This document shows, in pieces, positions 49,925 to 61,110 of a stretch of DNA of 64,000 nt. Numbering within the stretch: the first letter of the stretch is position 1; each line of letters opens with the position of its first letter. Below the pieces are notes generated by a model. That model was not told the DNA's origin, ran no database searches, and saw nothing but the letters and a program-made list of their open reading frames with translations. This stretch comes from Batkoa obscura (taxonomy: Eukaryota > Entomophthoromycota > Entomophthoromycetes > Entomophthorales > Batkoaceae): contig JASVEC010000004.1 in NCBI GenBank assembly GCA_030770535.1, positions 558,001-622,000 of the forward strand, read 5' to 3'. The position numbers were made by a program, and so were the translations under genes.

Positions 49925-50542
49925 TTAAGCTAATAAATTCAATGTAAAAAAAGAGCCAACAGTGACCAAAGCCATACTCAATAGAGCATTACCACTAGCT
50001 AATACATTAGCATCTGAGCTTTTAGCGCTTGAACTTAAGGACTTGGAAACGGATTTCGAGGCATTTGATGCAGCAGCAGAAGCAGCAGATGAAACAACAG
50101 ATGAAACAGATTTGGCAGGTGCACCAGAAGATACAACAGCCACAGTGGAAGTAGAGGTACTCTTAGCTGATCCAGAGGTAGAATCACTATTAGCAAATAA
50201 AGCTACATTACTAGGAGAGCTTGAAGCGGATGGAGATGCTTTCCAATTGGCTGTAGCTGCTCCAAGATTGGCTGCTGCACAATGTGTAACAATCATTTGC
50301 ATCACACGATCTTTCTTATCTTGATAGATTGATTCATTGATGCAGAAATCATAACATGCAGCTAGTGATGGTAAATCAGTGCAGTAACATGCATCTTTGG
50401 TGTTGCTATTAGCGCATCTCTTTTCAATGGCTGCTTGATATTGTGCTTCACAAGTTTCAATGTTTACTTTGGAAATGCACTCGGCAGAAATGGAAGTGGT
50501 TAATAAAGCAATGATTAATGAGACAGTGTTGATAAGTTGCAT
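49925..50542 (-). CDS. Small Cys-rich, Ser-rich GPI-anchored cell-surface protein
   Basis: Single-exon protein of 205 residues. A signal peptide (MQLINTVSLIIALLTTSISA) is followed by a domain of about 80 residues with eight cysteines, including the cluster KDACYCTDLPSLAACYDFC. Next comes a Ser/Ala/Thr-rich stalk of about 90 residues, then a hydrophobic tail (LLSMALVTVGSFFTLNLLA) after small residues, the layout of a GPI-attachment signal. Eight cysteines recall CFEM-type domains, but the spacing does not clearly match, so I call it CFEM-like at most. Likely wall- or membrane-anchored. Codon use is richer in GC than in most neighbours, as often seen in highly expressed secreted proteins. Confidence 0.8.
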   Translation of the reverse strand: MQLINTVSLIIALLTTSISAECISKVNIETCEAQYQAAIEKRCANSNTKDACYCTDLPSLAACYDFCINESIYQDKKDRVMQMIVTHCAAANLGAATANWKASPSASSSPSNVALFANSDSTSGSAKSTSTSTVAVVSSGAPAKSVSSVVSSAASAAASNASKSVSKSLSSSAKSSDANVLASGNALLSMALVTVGSFFTLNLLA

Positions 50543-51880
50543 GTTTATGTATTTGATGTTATTATAATAATTAGTATTAGTTTAATAAAAAAAATAGGAA
50601 GCAAAATGAGGTGTTTTTATATTAGGATAGGATTGGTTGTTTATAAAAATAATTTTAACGCTATAGTTTATCATTAAAATTGGTTTATAACTTAAAAAAA
50701 TTATATCAACAATAATGAATTATCAGTAGCTAACAAGAAATTTTATTCATTAAACCAAATTTTAATGCGTTAGTAATAAACTTTGATTTAATTTATTGTT
50801 ATTATCAAGACTACTTTACCTATTTAATTTAATTTTGGGTTCGTCATATGCTTCAATTACTTCTTTTATTAGTTTCAACAACAGTTATAAATTCATTATT
50901 TCTTTTTTTCATTGTTGATATTTTTAAACTTAACGTTATATTTTATTTGTATTTTTATATTTACCGTTATCGCTTGTTTTAGATATTTATTCAAACGCTT
51001 TTAAAAGCAAATCTAACTAACTATTAGCCCAAAAAAATCACTTCCAATATTCAACAAAAATTAAATTCCAACATTTATTAGTAAAACAAAATAAGACATT
51101 TGACAATAAATCAGATTAAAACATTAATAATTGTCAACCACTAAAATGATGCCAGCTCATCATGATTTGTCGAATAGTTAAGGAAGAGTACTATATTTCT
51201 ATTAATAAAACATTTTAAATAATATAAGTATCAAATAAATCTAAAAGTTATAAAAAAAATAGAGAATATGAATTAAATATAAAAATGATATTAGAACAAT
51301 GGTTTTTGGACATTGATTAATGTTAGAGATGCTTTTTGTCTAACTTTATTAATAAATTGTCCAGCTCTTTATTGCATAAAGTATAGGCAATAAGACCAAA
51401 CTAAAAACTTATTTATTTGATCTCTGTACACTAATTTTTAATGCTTAATCCGTCAACTATCAGAAGTCAAATCAAAAAGTGTCATTTTTCTGACACTAAA
51501 TTTTTGTTTTAACCGTTAGTAATATAATTGCCCAGGTTCCAAGTCTTTTTTAATATTTTTTGTAGTAAAAGCTTAGACTATGCATAATTCCCTAAAGCCC
51601 TACTTTTTTGTGTATGTATACGACATATGCTCTTGACGGGTTAAAGGGGATTACTATTTTATTCATGCTTTAAACAAAGATTAAAGTCATTCTAAGCATA
51701 AAAAAACAAATTCCAACATGACGCCAAATAAGCTTAAATAAAAAATAAACTATCCATTTTTATTAATAAGATCAGAAAAGCAAACTTTAAATAACAAACA
51801 TTATAAGTTGTTTTGATTTGTTTACTAAAAATATTTTCATCAAAAACGGAGTGAAAAAAGGATAAAGTCCATAATTGCAT
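50543..51880. other. Intergenic left of the repeat nest
   Basis: About 1.3 kb of AT-rich sequence, with the GPI-protein promoter presumably next to 50543. I see no frame or clear repeat unit. Confidence 0.4.
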
Positions 51881-52033
51881 CTTTTTTACTAATGTATCAA
51901 TGCCAAAGCATTAAGGAATTTTAGGCAAAAAGCTAACAAAAACTTAACAAAATATTAGAAGTTTGTAATATTTTGTTAAGTTTTTTGATTGCAGTTGTTC
52001 AATGCTTTGGTATCAATACATTAGTAAAAAAAG
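51881..52033. repeat. 153-bp foldback element
   Basis: Nested inverted repeats: outer arms 51881-51912 and about 52002-52033 (CTTTTTTACTAATGTAT with AATGCCAAAGCATT, opposite strand at the right), inner arms around 51940-51957 and 51966-51984 (AAACTTAACAAAATATTA). The whole can fold into one long hairpin. AAACTTAACAAA also occurs near 57290 in the leader of a transposase copy, which hints at a link to that transposon family. Confidence 0.7.
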
Positions 52034-52284
52034 TGTAAGTAAAAGCTAATATAGCACAATTTTTATAAGGTTTTTGAAAAAATGAATTTCTAAAAATATT
52101 GTTGTTATTTTAGTGATAACACAAAAGCTTAATTTAGATTAAATTTATCATAATTTAATTTTTAATAAATTTATGATTTTATTTAATAAACCTATAATTT
52201 TAAAGAATTTTTTTTTAATTTATAAAATTAAAAATTATAGGCTAAAACCTAATAAAATAAATTTAAATATTTAAAACAACTTAT

Positions 52285-52800
52285 GCTATTAAAGTGACTC
52301 TGATATATAATGCTTTTTAAAATTTTATTTATAAGATTGAATATATCAATTTAATATATATATATATATATATATTATTTTATACTTAAATAATATAATT
52401 TCATTTATGATATTTTATTTTCACTCAGAATCAAATTTTTGAATTCAGCTTTAAATCTAAGCTTAAAAAATCGACTAGCTCACCCAGCTTAAATTCTAAG
52501 CTTAAAGTGATAGTTCTCTTCAAAAATTATCATTATTTTTGCAAAACTAATTTTGGCTGGAAGTTTAATTTGCAAAAAATAGTTAGTTTTCAACCCAATT
52601 TTATTATATAACACTCTTCGAAATTACAGATAGGATTTTGCAAAAATAAAGTAGAACTTGTCATTATAGAACATTTGATTTTAATCAATTGAATTTTTTG
52701 GTTTTTTTCTTTGTTGAAAGTGACTCTAAATTTAATGAACAGAAATCAATGTTTCGTTATGACAAGTTCTACTTTATTATGTCAGGGTCACTTTAATAGC
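52285..52800. mobile_element. 516-bp non-autonomous TIR element nested in a transposon leader
   Basis: Terminal inverted repeats of about 22 bp (GCTATTAAAGTGACTCTGAT at the left, its near reverse complement at 52779-52800). Near the right end lies a second inverted repeat with arms of about 35 bp (52644-52680 and 52743-52778, including AAAGTAGAACTTGTCAT). No protein is encoded. The flanks at about 52234-52284 and 52801-52890 together resemble the continuous leader of the intact transposase copy (55270-55400), so this element appears inserted in the leader of the copy at 52924-54185. Confidence 0.68.
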
Positions 52801-52923
52801 ACGAATTGTTATAGCAATACAAAAATCCAATAATGAATAATCAGTATAATTAGAGGTAGGTTTTCGGGTTTTTGTTTTTTTATCAAAAAAATAGCTCACT
52901 AGGATTTACAAAGTTCTTAAAAG

Positions 52924-54185
52924 ATGAATCCATCCCTAAATGAAGAAGGTCAAGGAAATTCATTTGATAATTAGGATGAGATAATAGATCGAGAAATTTA
53001 AATTGGTAAAGCTATATCCTTTGATAAATATACTATAACCAATTATATTAAAAAACCATTAAAAATAAGCAGTATTTTAGCTTATTTACATCCTGATTTA
53101 TAAACCACATAAAAACCAGCTAAAATTTATAGAAAGTACACATGAAAAGATATAGACGATTTGTACTACTTAGTAAATGAAAAAGAGTTGAGTATACGTG
53201 CAGGAGCTTGTAAGCTTAGTGTCCGTCCTAGTACAGTAATTCGTTGGTATAAGGTGGAGGCTAGGAGGACGTGCAGTGGCGAATTTATTAAAAATTGGAT
53301 TGACGGAGAGAAAAAACCAGGTGTTAGAAGTGCGGCATTAGAACAGAGCCAGGAGGATTATGCTATATCACTTATAGATGAAAGCCCATATATAGAATTA
53401 GATAAACTGATGGAAAATATTACCAACAAATATAAAGGCATACAGATCACTAAAAAAAACAGTAATTGAGTTTATTACTAGCAAATGTATCCCCATCATA
53501 ACAAGAATAAACTCGTATCCAATTGAGAAGGGCAATGCAATTAAAATTAAGGAAAGATCTAATTGGGCTCAGTGTTAGCAGGAAACGGATAAGGATTTTA
53601 ATACCAACTCTATATTTATAGATGAAGCTAAGTTCTGTATTATTATAAGTGATAGAGACACTCGATTTTTAAAAAAGGTTAGTAATAGTAAAATTATTCA
53701 AAAAAATGAAAGAACGGTCAACATCCTTAGAGCCATTACCCCAATTGAAATTATCAACGTTCAAGTAAATGTACAAGGAGTTTTACCAAAAAAAAGATGA
53801 AGTATTAAATAATATGCACCAAATTAAAACGGATACCAGTCGTTGTTTTGAGTTTATTAATAACACACTAGATATTTTAAATGGGAAGGAAAATTTTTAA
53901 GGCCATTATATAGTCATCAATAGCGTCCCCGCCCATAAGTCATTGGAAATATAAGCTTATATGATCGTAAGGGGATATAATTATATTCATTTACCTTTAG
54001 ATTTAGAAGAATTAAATCATATGAAACCTTTTTGGTCATATTTTAAAACCAAAGTAAAGCGAGAAATACTTTTAGGAGGGGAAACAATAACTAGTAGAAT
54101 TAAGCGAGGCTGTGAGAATATCCCTATGAGCGAGTTAAGCCAGTATATTAAAGCTTCGTCGTTGAGACTCGAAGATTATTTGTAA
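52924..54185 (+). pseudogene. Broken IS630/Tc1-like transposase (copy 1)
   Basis: Clear relative of the open copy at 55419-56714, matched from the ATG through the helix-turn-helix (YYLVNEKELSIRAGACKL, VIRWY) to the end of the DDE domain (LDLEELNHMKPFWSYFKTKV). The frame is interrupted by stops and frame changes, so no full product is possible. The second catalytic motif reads YIVINSVPAHK and the Glu motif is altered (NHMKPFW). Decay is moderate, more than in the open copy and less than in copy 3. Confidence 0.85.
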
Positions 54186-54844
54186 AAAATATCTTTTTAG
54201 TTTAAATCGAGGCTGTCTTTTTTAAGGATGAAATTTTATAGCTTTTTTTTATAGCTTTGTTATTATGCGCTAAGGACGTCTCTTTATTAAGTGATTGGAA
54301 AAAAGTAGAGTATAATTGGGCTTAAGTTGATATATAGTGTTGGGCAAAACCAGGTAAATGCTTGCAACTTCTTGTTTTAGTATTCTTGATGATTTACAAA
54401 CTGGGAAATACAAACATTTGCTTAGTTTTACTATTGTATTATGAATTATTATTAGACTCAGCCCTTTAGCTATCGCATTATTGTTCAGTTTAAAAACATT
54501 TTGTTTAATAGATTTTTAACGTAATATTATAATAGTTTTTAAAATATAAAGCAACATTATTAGAAGATAGTAATAAGTTTGTCATAAAATAAAAATTACA
54601 GGACTTTATCATTTAATAATATTCCCTTTTTTTCACTTTACTAAAAACGCTCTAATAATTTAAATTATTTCTTTTAATGAAAACTAATGTTAGTTTTTAA
54701 TAATACTATTATGGATTTAGACAATAATCATTAGATTTTTTTGATTAATAATACTAAAATATCATGATATTTAACGTAGCTGTTTTTGATTAAAGCAAAT
54801 TTAAAAAAGTGTATTTTTAGAGACCAGATAAATAACTTTTTGCG

Positions 54845-54948
54845 ATATAGGGATGTATTTTTTTGTTTAAGAATTTTACTAACAATCTTTCCGCTCAAAC
54901 AGCGCTTAAAAATGGAAAAAGTGATGAAACCAAAAAAATATACTCATC
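54845..54948 (-). mobile_element. Single arm of the ~100-bp-TIR MITE family
   Basis: Matches the right arm of the element at 31675-31920 (GGGATGTATTTTTTTGTTTA, AATCTTTCCGCTC, GCGCTTAAAAATGG, GTGATGAAACC). No partner arm is found close by, so it is a half copy, left between transposase copies 1 and 2. Confidence 0.75.
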
Positions 54949-55418
54949 CTTATAACAAAAAAAAGTGTAATATATGAAAAATAATAACTTTTACAAACAA
55001 CAAAATAAAACTTTTACAAAACTATGTTATAAGGGCACTCAGTTTATATGTAAAAAAGTGAAATTTAAACAACAATTTTACTATTCTTTATCTTGTTTAA
55101 AATAATTTTACATTTGCTTAGAACATATGTGAAAATGGGGTATTAAATCTTTGATTAAAGGGGAAAGTATTAAGTCAATTTTATAGAATTTTTAGCCAAA
55201 TTTGAAATTAAATTGTGTAAATCCTGCTTTTTAAAGTCAGGTAATTGGCTATAAAATAAACGTGGTTACATTACAGGCTAAAACCTAGCAAAACAAATTC
55301 AAACACTTGATGGCAAAAAATTTGACAATCAAATAAATAATTAGTATAAGACTGAGATAGATTTTACAACCCTTTGTTCTTTTCTATCAAAAAAATTAGC
55401 TTTTTAACACTTAGCAAA

Positions 55419-56714
55419 ATGGATAAATCTCCAAACAAAGGTCAAGGGCATCTATTTGATGACGAGGAAAAGAAAGTGGATAGAGAAATAGATGATAGTA
55501 ATCTTTCATTCTTTGATGAATACCGAAGAACTAATCCTACTGAAAGTCCGTTGAATGAAAGTAACAATCCAAGTGATAACAGTCCAAGCGCCCAAAGCAC
55601 ACCAAAACCAAAAAGACAGAAATCAGAAAAAGCGTATAGAAGATATAATCTGAAGGATATGGATAATTTTTTTTATTTAGTAAACGAAAAACAGATGAGT
55701 ATACGTGGAGCAGCTCGTAAGCTTGATATCCGTCCTGGTACTGCTAATTATTGGTATAGAAAAGGCGTTCGAGGCACAGAAATGGATGAATTTATTGAAA
55801 AAAACTTAAGTGGAGGTAATCAGAGAGCAGCTGATAAATACACAAAATTAAGTGAAAGCCATGAGGATTATATTATTTCGCTTTATGATGAAAACCCATA
55901 TATGGATTTAGATGACCTGGCAGAAAGTCTTGCTAATCATTTTGAAGGTTTTAAAGTTTCCAAATCTACATTGAAAGAACATCTCACTAGAAACTGCAAT
56001 CTTACTTTAAGACGAGTGGATTCCGACCCAATTGAAAAAAACAGTACAACCAATATTGAGAAAAGATACGAGTGGGCCCAAAATTGCAACAAAACGGATA
56101 TAGATTTCGACACTAATTGCGTTTTTATAGATGAAGCATCGTTTTATATAAATATAAAGAATACATTTCTTTGGTCTAAAAAAAAGGGAACTAATAGTAG
56201 AAATAAAATTAGAAATGAAAGAAAAATTGGTATTCTTGGAGCCATTAGTCCACTTGGTATCATCAACATTCAAATAAAAACACCGAGAGTTTTACCACAA
56301 GCAAAAAGCGGCGCAGAGGCAGACAACAAGTACCAACTTGAAACGAATACTAGTCATTATATGGAATTTATTAAAAGTACTTTGGATACTTTGAGTAATC
56401 ATAAACGATTCCGAGGGTTCTATATAGTTATGAATAATGCTCCCGCCCATAAATTATTGGAGATAGAAGCTTATATCAAAAAAAGAGGGTACAAATGCGC
56501 TTATCTACCTTTAGATTCGCCAGAGCTAAATCCTATGGAACCTTTTTGGTCATATTTTAAAACCAAAGTAAGACGAGGAAAACTTTCGGATGATGAAACA
56601 ATTACTACCAGAATTAAACAAGGCTGTAAAGATGTTGCTATAAGTGATTTGGATGGATTTTGTAAAGCTTCTAAATTGATGCTTAAAAATTGTTTGGAAA
56701 AAACCCCTCTCTGA
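55419..56714 (+). CDS. IS630/Tc1-mariner-like transposase, open frame, DN34E
   Basis: DDE_3-superfamily transposase, 431 residues from the ATG at 55419; the frame is open 15 codons further upstream but has no ATG there. Residues about 80-115 form a helix-turn-helix (YLVNEKQMSIRGAARKLDIR), followed by a second DNA-binding stretch near 150-190. The catalytic domain has D238 in CVFIDEASFY and E374 in LNPMEPFWSYF. At the second position the usual MDNAP motif reads MNNAP: N339 stands for Asp, with the normal 34-residue spacing to the Glu. The protein may therefore be catalytically dead despite its uninterrupted frame. The upstream leader (from about 55110) is shared with the broken copies. I found no clear terminal repeats. 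Confidence 0.88.
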   Translation: MDKSPNKGQGHLFDDEEKKVDREIDDSNLSFFDEYRRTNPTESPLNESNNPSDNSPSAQSTPKPKRQKSEKAYRRYNLKDMDNFFYLVNEKQMSIRGAARKLDIRPGTANYWYRKGVRGTEMDEFIEKNLSGGNQRAADKYTKLSESHEDYIISLYDENPYMDLDDLAESLANHFEGFKVSKSTLKEHLTRNCNLTLRRVDSDPIEKNSTTNIEKRYEWAQNCNKTDIDFDTNCVFIDEASFYINIKNTFLWSKKKGTNSRNKIRNERKIGILGAISPLGIINIQIKTPRVLPQAKSGAEADNKYQLETNTSHYMEFIKSTLDTLSNHKRFRGFYIVMNNAPAHKLLEIEAYIKKRGYKCAYLPLDSPELNPMEPFWSYFKTKVRRGKLSDDETITTRIKQGCKDVAISDLDGFCKASKLMLKNCLEKTPL

Positions 56715-57379
56715 TTAAAATGGGACGTCTTTCATTAAGGGAATTTTATAATAATAAAACTTTTAAAATATTTACTTTATAACTTCCTGAGCTATAAATT
56801 TAAAACCAAAGTAGCAAGCATAGCTTTGGCTTTGCTTAGCTTTATACTTGACAACTACCATTATTATATTTTAATAAAATATTTGAAAAAAAAAGTATTG
56901 TTATATTGGCTAAATACTCTTTTGGTAATATATTTTAAACAATAAAGAATGTGATTTTAGATGATAATTAGTAATAATCCTATACAAAAAGCGGGATTAT
57001 TACAACGCTCTATAGTTAATATTAGTATAAAATAATCAAATACTTTACGCAATAAATTTCATTATTTTTTTATATTCTGCTTAAAAATAGTTTTATATTT
57101 TAGAAGATGAGACAAATAAGAGGTAAGAATCCTTTGATTAAGATGATAGATAATGTACAACTTCCATAAGGTTTTAGCCATATCTAAAATGGGGTTTTAT
57201 AATCTGTAGTTTTTTAATCAATCAAACCAAAGATTATAGATTAAAGCCTAATAAACAAATTCAAACACTTAACGATAAAAACTTAACAAAGTATGAAAAT
57301 AATGCATAAAAAAGGAGTAAAAAGAGAGATTGTTTATTTTTTATTTTTTCCATAAAAACCAGCTTGTTATTGTTTTATA

Positions 57380-58428
57380 AGAAAAATAATAAATCTATTT
57401 TTTTTTACAACCAAAGGAATATATTTAATAAAGAAGAACAGATAGTAGGCAATCAAATGAAAGATAATAAAATTTATTCTTTGATGAATACAGAGAAGCC
57501 AACCCTGTTGAAATTCCATCAAATACAAGTAATATTTTAGATGAAGATGATCCAAACATCGAAAGTACACCAAAAGCAATTAAAAGCTATAAAGGTATAA
57601 ACGAAAAGAAACTATTGGTTTAGTTTATTTGGTAAATGAGAAAAGGATGAGTATACGTGCAGCAGCTCGTAAACTTAAGGCCGTCCGTAGTACAGTAATT
57701 CATTGGTATAATGCAGAGATTGAGAGTATGGTAGAAGTTGATGAAGTGGATGAAAGTAATTGTAAAAAAACAACTTGTAAGATAGGAAAATTAAATAAAG
57801 AGTAAGAGAACTATCTAATTCAATTAATTGATGAAAACCCAGATATACATATCAATGAAATGATGGAAAATCTTATTAACCATGAAGGCATAAGATCCCA
57901 AAAACTTTAACAAACATATCCCTCTAATAAATGTAACCTTATTTTAATGAGAGTGAAGTCTGATTGGCATCATCAATATGCATGTAAAAATGCCAAGGCT
58001 TTTACCACCAGTGAAAGATGATGAAACACCAATTAGTTATCAAATTGAAACTGAGGCCAGTTATTATATAGAATTTATTAAGGATACTTTGGATGTTTTA
58101 AATCAACACCAAGAACTCAAAGGATAATATATAGTCATGAATAATGCGCCCATCAATAAGCGATCCGAGTTTGAAGCTTATATCAAAAAAAGAAAGTACA
58201 AATCCGTGTATTTACCTTCAGATTCAGAAGAGTTAAATCCAATGGTGCCTTTTTGTACTCTTTTTAAAAGTAAAATAAAACGAGAAAAATTTTCAGAAGA
58301 GGAAATATTAAGTGGTAGGATACGAAATGCTGTAATGAAATCCTTGTAGACGATTTAACTAAGTTTTGTATGCATGGCTTCTAAGTCAATGTTTAAAAAT
58401 TGTTTGGAAAGTATCCATTTTTAATGTA
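57380..58428 (+). pseudogene. Broken, internally deleted IS630/Tc1-like transposase (copy 3)
   Basis: Pieces match the open copy: VYLVNEKRMSIRAAARKL at about 57625-57680, VIHWY, then, after a gap where the first catalytic region is missing (near 57950), YIVMNNAPINK near 58130-58160 and SEELNPMVPFCTLFK near 58220-58265. Several stops and frame changes are present. The leader from about 57130 is similar to that of the open copy (ATTAAAGCC, CAAATTCAAACACTT). The second catalytic position is again Asn and the Glu is lost (NPMVPF). Confidence 0.82.
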
Positions 58429-58429
58429 T

Positions 58430-59720
58430 TTGGATTTGTTTTTTGTTGTATGTTTCAAGACATTGAAAAGAGTGTAGTTGGATTTTGTTTATATTTTGGG
58501 GGGGTTTAATAAGTCACTATTACTAGATATGAAAGTTGATTATGTTACAATTATGCCGCTACTGAGATAACTTTATGTTCATAATCATGAATTTAAATTA
58601 TGTGTTAATCTTGTTAAGGCTTCGCTTTCCTTTTCTTCTCTTAGTGATTCAAGATTTTGAGGGAAATTATTGGAACAAAACACTTATCCTTCAAGTCAAT
58701 TTATTCTTTTTCTGATAGGATTGTTTCTTACCTTTACTAGCTGTATTGATTACTAATTATTCTTTTTTAACAATACTAAATTGTGTTTGGTTCTCAATCT
58801 AATCCTACGGCCCTCAAGCATACCTTTATGAATAGAAGCCCTTGCCCTTGAGATCATTAATTTGATATAGCAAACGATGGCTTTAATATGTATTCACATG
58901 AACAAAATAACTGTGAAATTTCAAAACAAAGCTCTAATAAAATTAACTGAAGAGATCAAATACTTTATTAAAAGGCGTATCTTCTTTTGAAAGATTATTC
59001 TTAAAATATTTTTAATTTAAGAGATGGGTAGTACTTAAGCTAACCCCTTCCACTATAAATTAATTTCACAGTTCACTTCATAAAGTCAACTAATTATTTG
59101 ATTGGCTTAATTTTTGTCTCTGGTTAAAATTTTCGTAATAACATTAAATCAATTTTGTTTTTTAGATAGCTATTACACCTCCAGCTGTGTATGCTAAATT
59201 TTTTGGCCTAAATTTTTTGGCCTAATTTTTAAAAAATTGCATAATAATTAAAACTAACCAATAATTTAGATAAATGAATAAGGTTAACTGATTTAAAAAA
59301 CTTAGAAAATCAAAAATAATGTTCTGATAAAGCAAGGAAGGTCTCTCTAACGTTTTAATACTTAAAAAATAACAAGTTTATAGTTTTAATTTTAAAAAGC
59401 TTTTATTTTAATAAAATAAATTTAAACATTTAAAGTGATATTAATTGGTTTAATAAAGTGATAAAATTCAAAAAATGGACTAATAAACATTAAAATAAAA
59501 ATATTATTAAAAGATTAAATAAGTTATAAAAAATAATTAAAAATAAATAAAAATTTTAAATAAATTAATATAAGTTTAAAAACATATTAGAATTTATTTT
59601 AAATAAAATATAAAAATATGTTTTTTTTATTTAAAAAATTTACTGATAGCTTTTCTATTTAAATAAAACTTAAAAAATAAAAAAACGATAAAACTATAAA
59701 AACATCTTTATATTACAAAC
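58430..59720. other. AT-rich repeat-nest interior
   Basis: About 1.3 kb without a supported gene. A short tandem duplication (AAATTTTTTGGCCT twice) sits near 59190-59220, and 59390-59450 weakly recalls the leader of the transposase family. Otherwise nothing can be assigned. Confidence 0.35.
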
Positions 59721-60201
59721 TGTGAAAGTTGATCCTCAGTGGTCGGAGTTAAAAACTACTCTTGCTTAATTAACTTGCCTTGAGTCGAACGGTCTTAGTT
59801 TATATAACTAAGATAGACTTAAATTAATAGAAATAGTACGTAATAAGTTACGGACTATGTAAAACAAATAGAATAGACAATACTACTCTAAAATCTATGT
59901 AAGATATTGTTAGAAAGACTTAGTGACTTCACTAATAGTACGATATCAGGGAGTAATCCAATTAAAAAGCCTCGAGTTAGTATGTTGAAGAATCTCTTTT
60001 ATACTCCAACTGGGTGGCTACATATAAGGAACATTATAACAGTTATTCCTTATTATAGTTGTCAAGTATGTACATTAAAACGGGGACAATAAGTTCTTCA
60101 TGATCAGGTGGTAGCAATTCTCACAGCAAATCTATATAAGGAACCCTGAATTGATTATCATATTATAATCAATCCTAGAGCTAATGAACCGATATTTCAC
60201 A
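59721..60201 (+). mobile_element. Solo LTR-like relic A
   Basis: A 481-bp unit with TG...CA ends (TGTGAAAG at the left, ATTTCACA at the right), less AT-rich than its surroundings. The same unit recurs inverted at 60610-61104 and in a decayed partial form at 60383-60609. No internal coding region of a retroelement is seen in the window. LTR identity is inferred from the ends, size and copy number. The family (Ty3- or Ty1-like) cannot be told. Confidence 0.6.
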
Positions 60202-60382
60202 AAACTGATTATATTATTAACATTAAAATAATAAAAGCTATAAAGAATTTTATTAAGCTTTTTAATTAAAATTTAAAATTAAACAAATAAAAATTACTTT
60301 TTTAATATTAAATTTTAACTATTTATTTATAATGCAAACTTTAATGTTTAATAAAGAAACAATAAAAGTTTTTAATTAATTG

Positions 60383-60609
60383 TGTGAAAGCTAGTACTTA
60401 ATAATTAGAATTAAAAAAAGTTCTTGTTTAATTAACTGGCTGTAAGTTAAAAAATCTTAGTTTAATAATTAAATAAGGTCAAATTTATAAAAATAGTATA
60501 TAATAAACAATAAATTATATAAAATAAATAAAATAAAAAATACTGCTGTAAAATTTATATAAAATATTATAAAATTTAGTGGTTTTATTAAAGGTATAAT
60601 ATTAAGAAA
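60383..60609 (+). mobile_element. Decayed partial LTR-like relic B
   Basis: Aligns with about the first 230 bp of relic A in the same orientation but is far more AT-rich, so it looks considerably older. It is cut short exactly where relic C begins. Confidence 0.5.
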
Positions 60610-61104
60610 TGTGAAATATTGGTTTATCAGCTCTCGAATTAATTATAGGATAATAATCATTTAACTTGTTTGCAAAACTAGTTGTAGTCTTGTAATCAAT
60701 TTAACCATAATCTATGTGGTATAATCAATCCAAAGTTCCTTATTTTGATTTGCTGCGAGAATTTCTAACTTCATATTGCAAACAATATTATCCTCTCTTT
60801 CTGATATACATACTTATTGGAGTATAAAAGAGATTCTTCAACATACTAACTCGAGGCTTTTTAATTGGATTACTCCCTGATATCGTACTATTAGTGAAGT
60901 CACTAAGTCTTTCTAACAATATCTTACATAGATTTTAGAGTAGTATTGTCTATTCTATTTGTTTTACATAGTCCGTAACTTATTACGTACTATTTCTATT
61001 AATTTAAGTCTATCTTAGTTATATAAACTAAGACCGTTCGATTCAAGGCTAGTTAATCAACCAAGGACTACTTTTAACTCCAACACTACCGAGTACTAAC
61101 TTCT
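60610..61104 (-). mobile_element. Solo LTR-like relic C, inverted
   Basis: About 495 bp, reverse complement of relic A: it begins TGTGAAATATTGG and contains ATACTAACTCGAGGCT, TATCGTACTATTAGTGAAG and GACCGTTCGATTC on the opposite strand. The right end is less sharply defined. It has no coding region and resembles A closely, so the two are of similar, younger age than B. Confidence 0.58.
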
Positions 61105-61110
61105 ATAGCT

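Noticed and set aside
49962-50324. 120-codon plus-strand frame rich in Ala, Glu and Asp
   Set aside because: It is the antisense shadow of the Ser-rich GPI-anchored protein, which has a signal peptide, ordered cysteines and a GPI tail.
54786-54977. 63-codon plus frame between transposase copies
   Set aside because: Most of it is the single MITE arm; no motif.
56007-56273. 88-codon minus frame
   Set aside because: Antisense shadow of the transposase catalytic region.
59907-60092. 61-codon frame with a protein-like look (LERLSDFTNST...)
   Set aside because: It lies inside LTR-like relic A; no conserved retroelement domain is seen, so I treat it as chance.
61015-61075. tRNA-like string (GTTCGATTC) near the end of relic C
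   Set aside because: No cloverleaf can be drawn around it, and the mirrored string in relic A shows it is part of the repeat.
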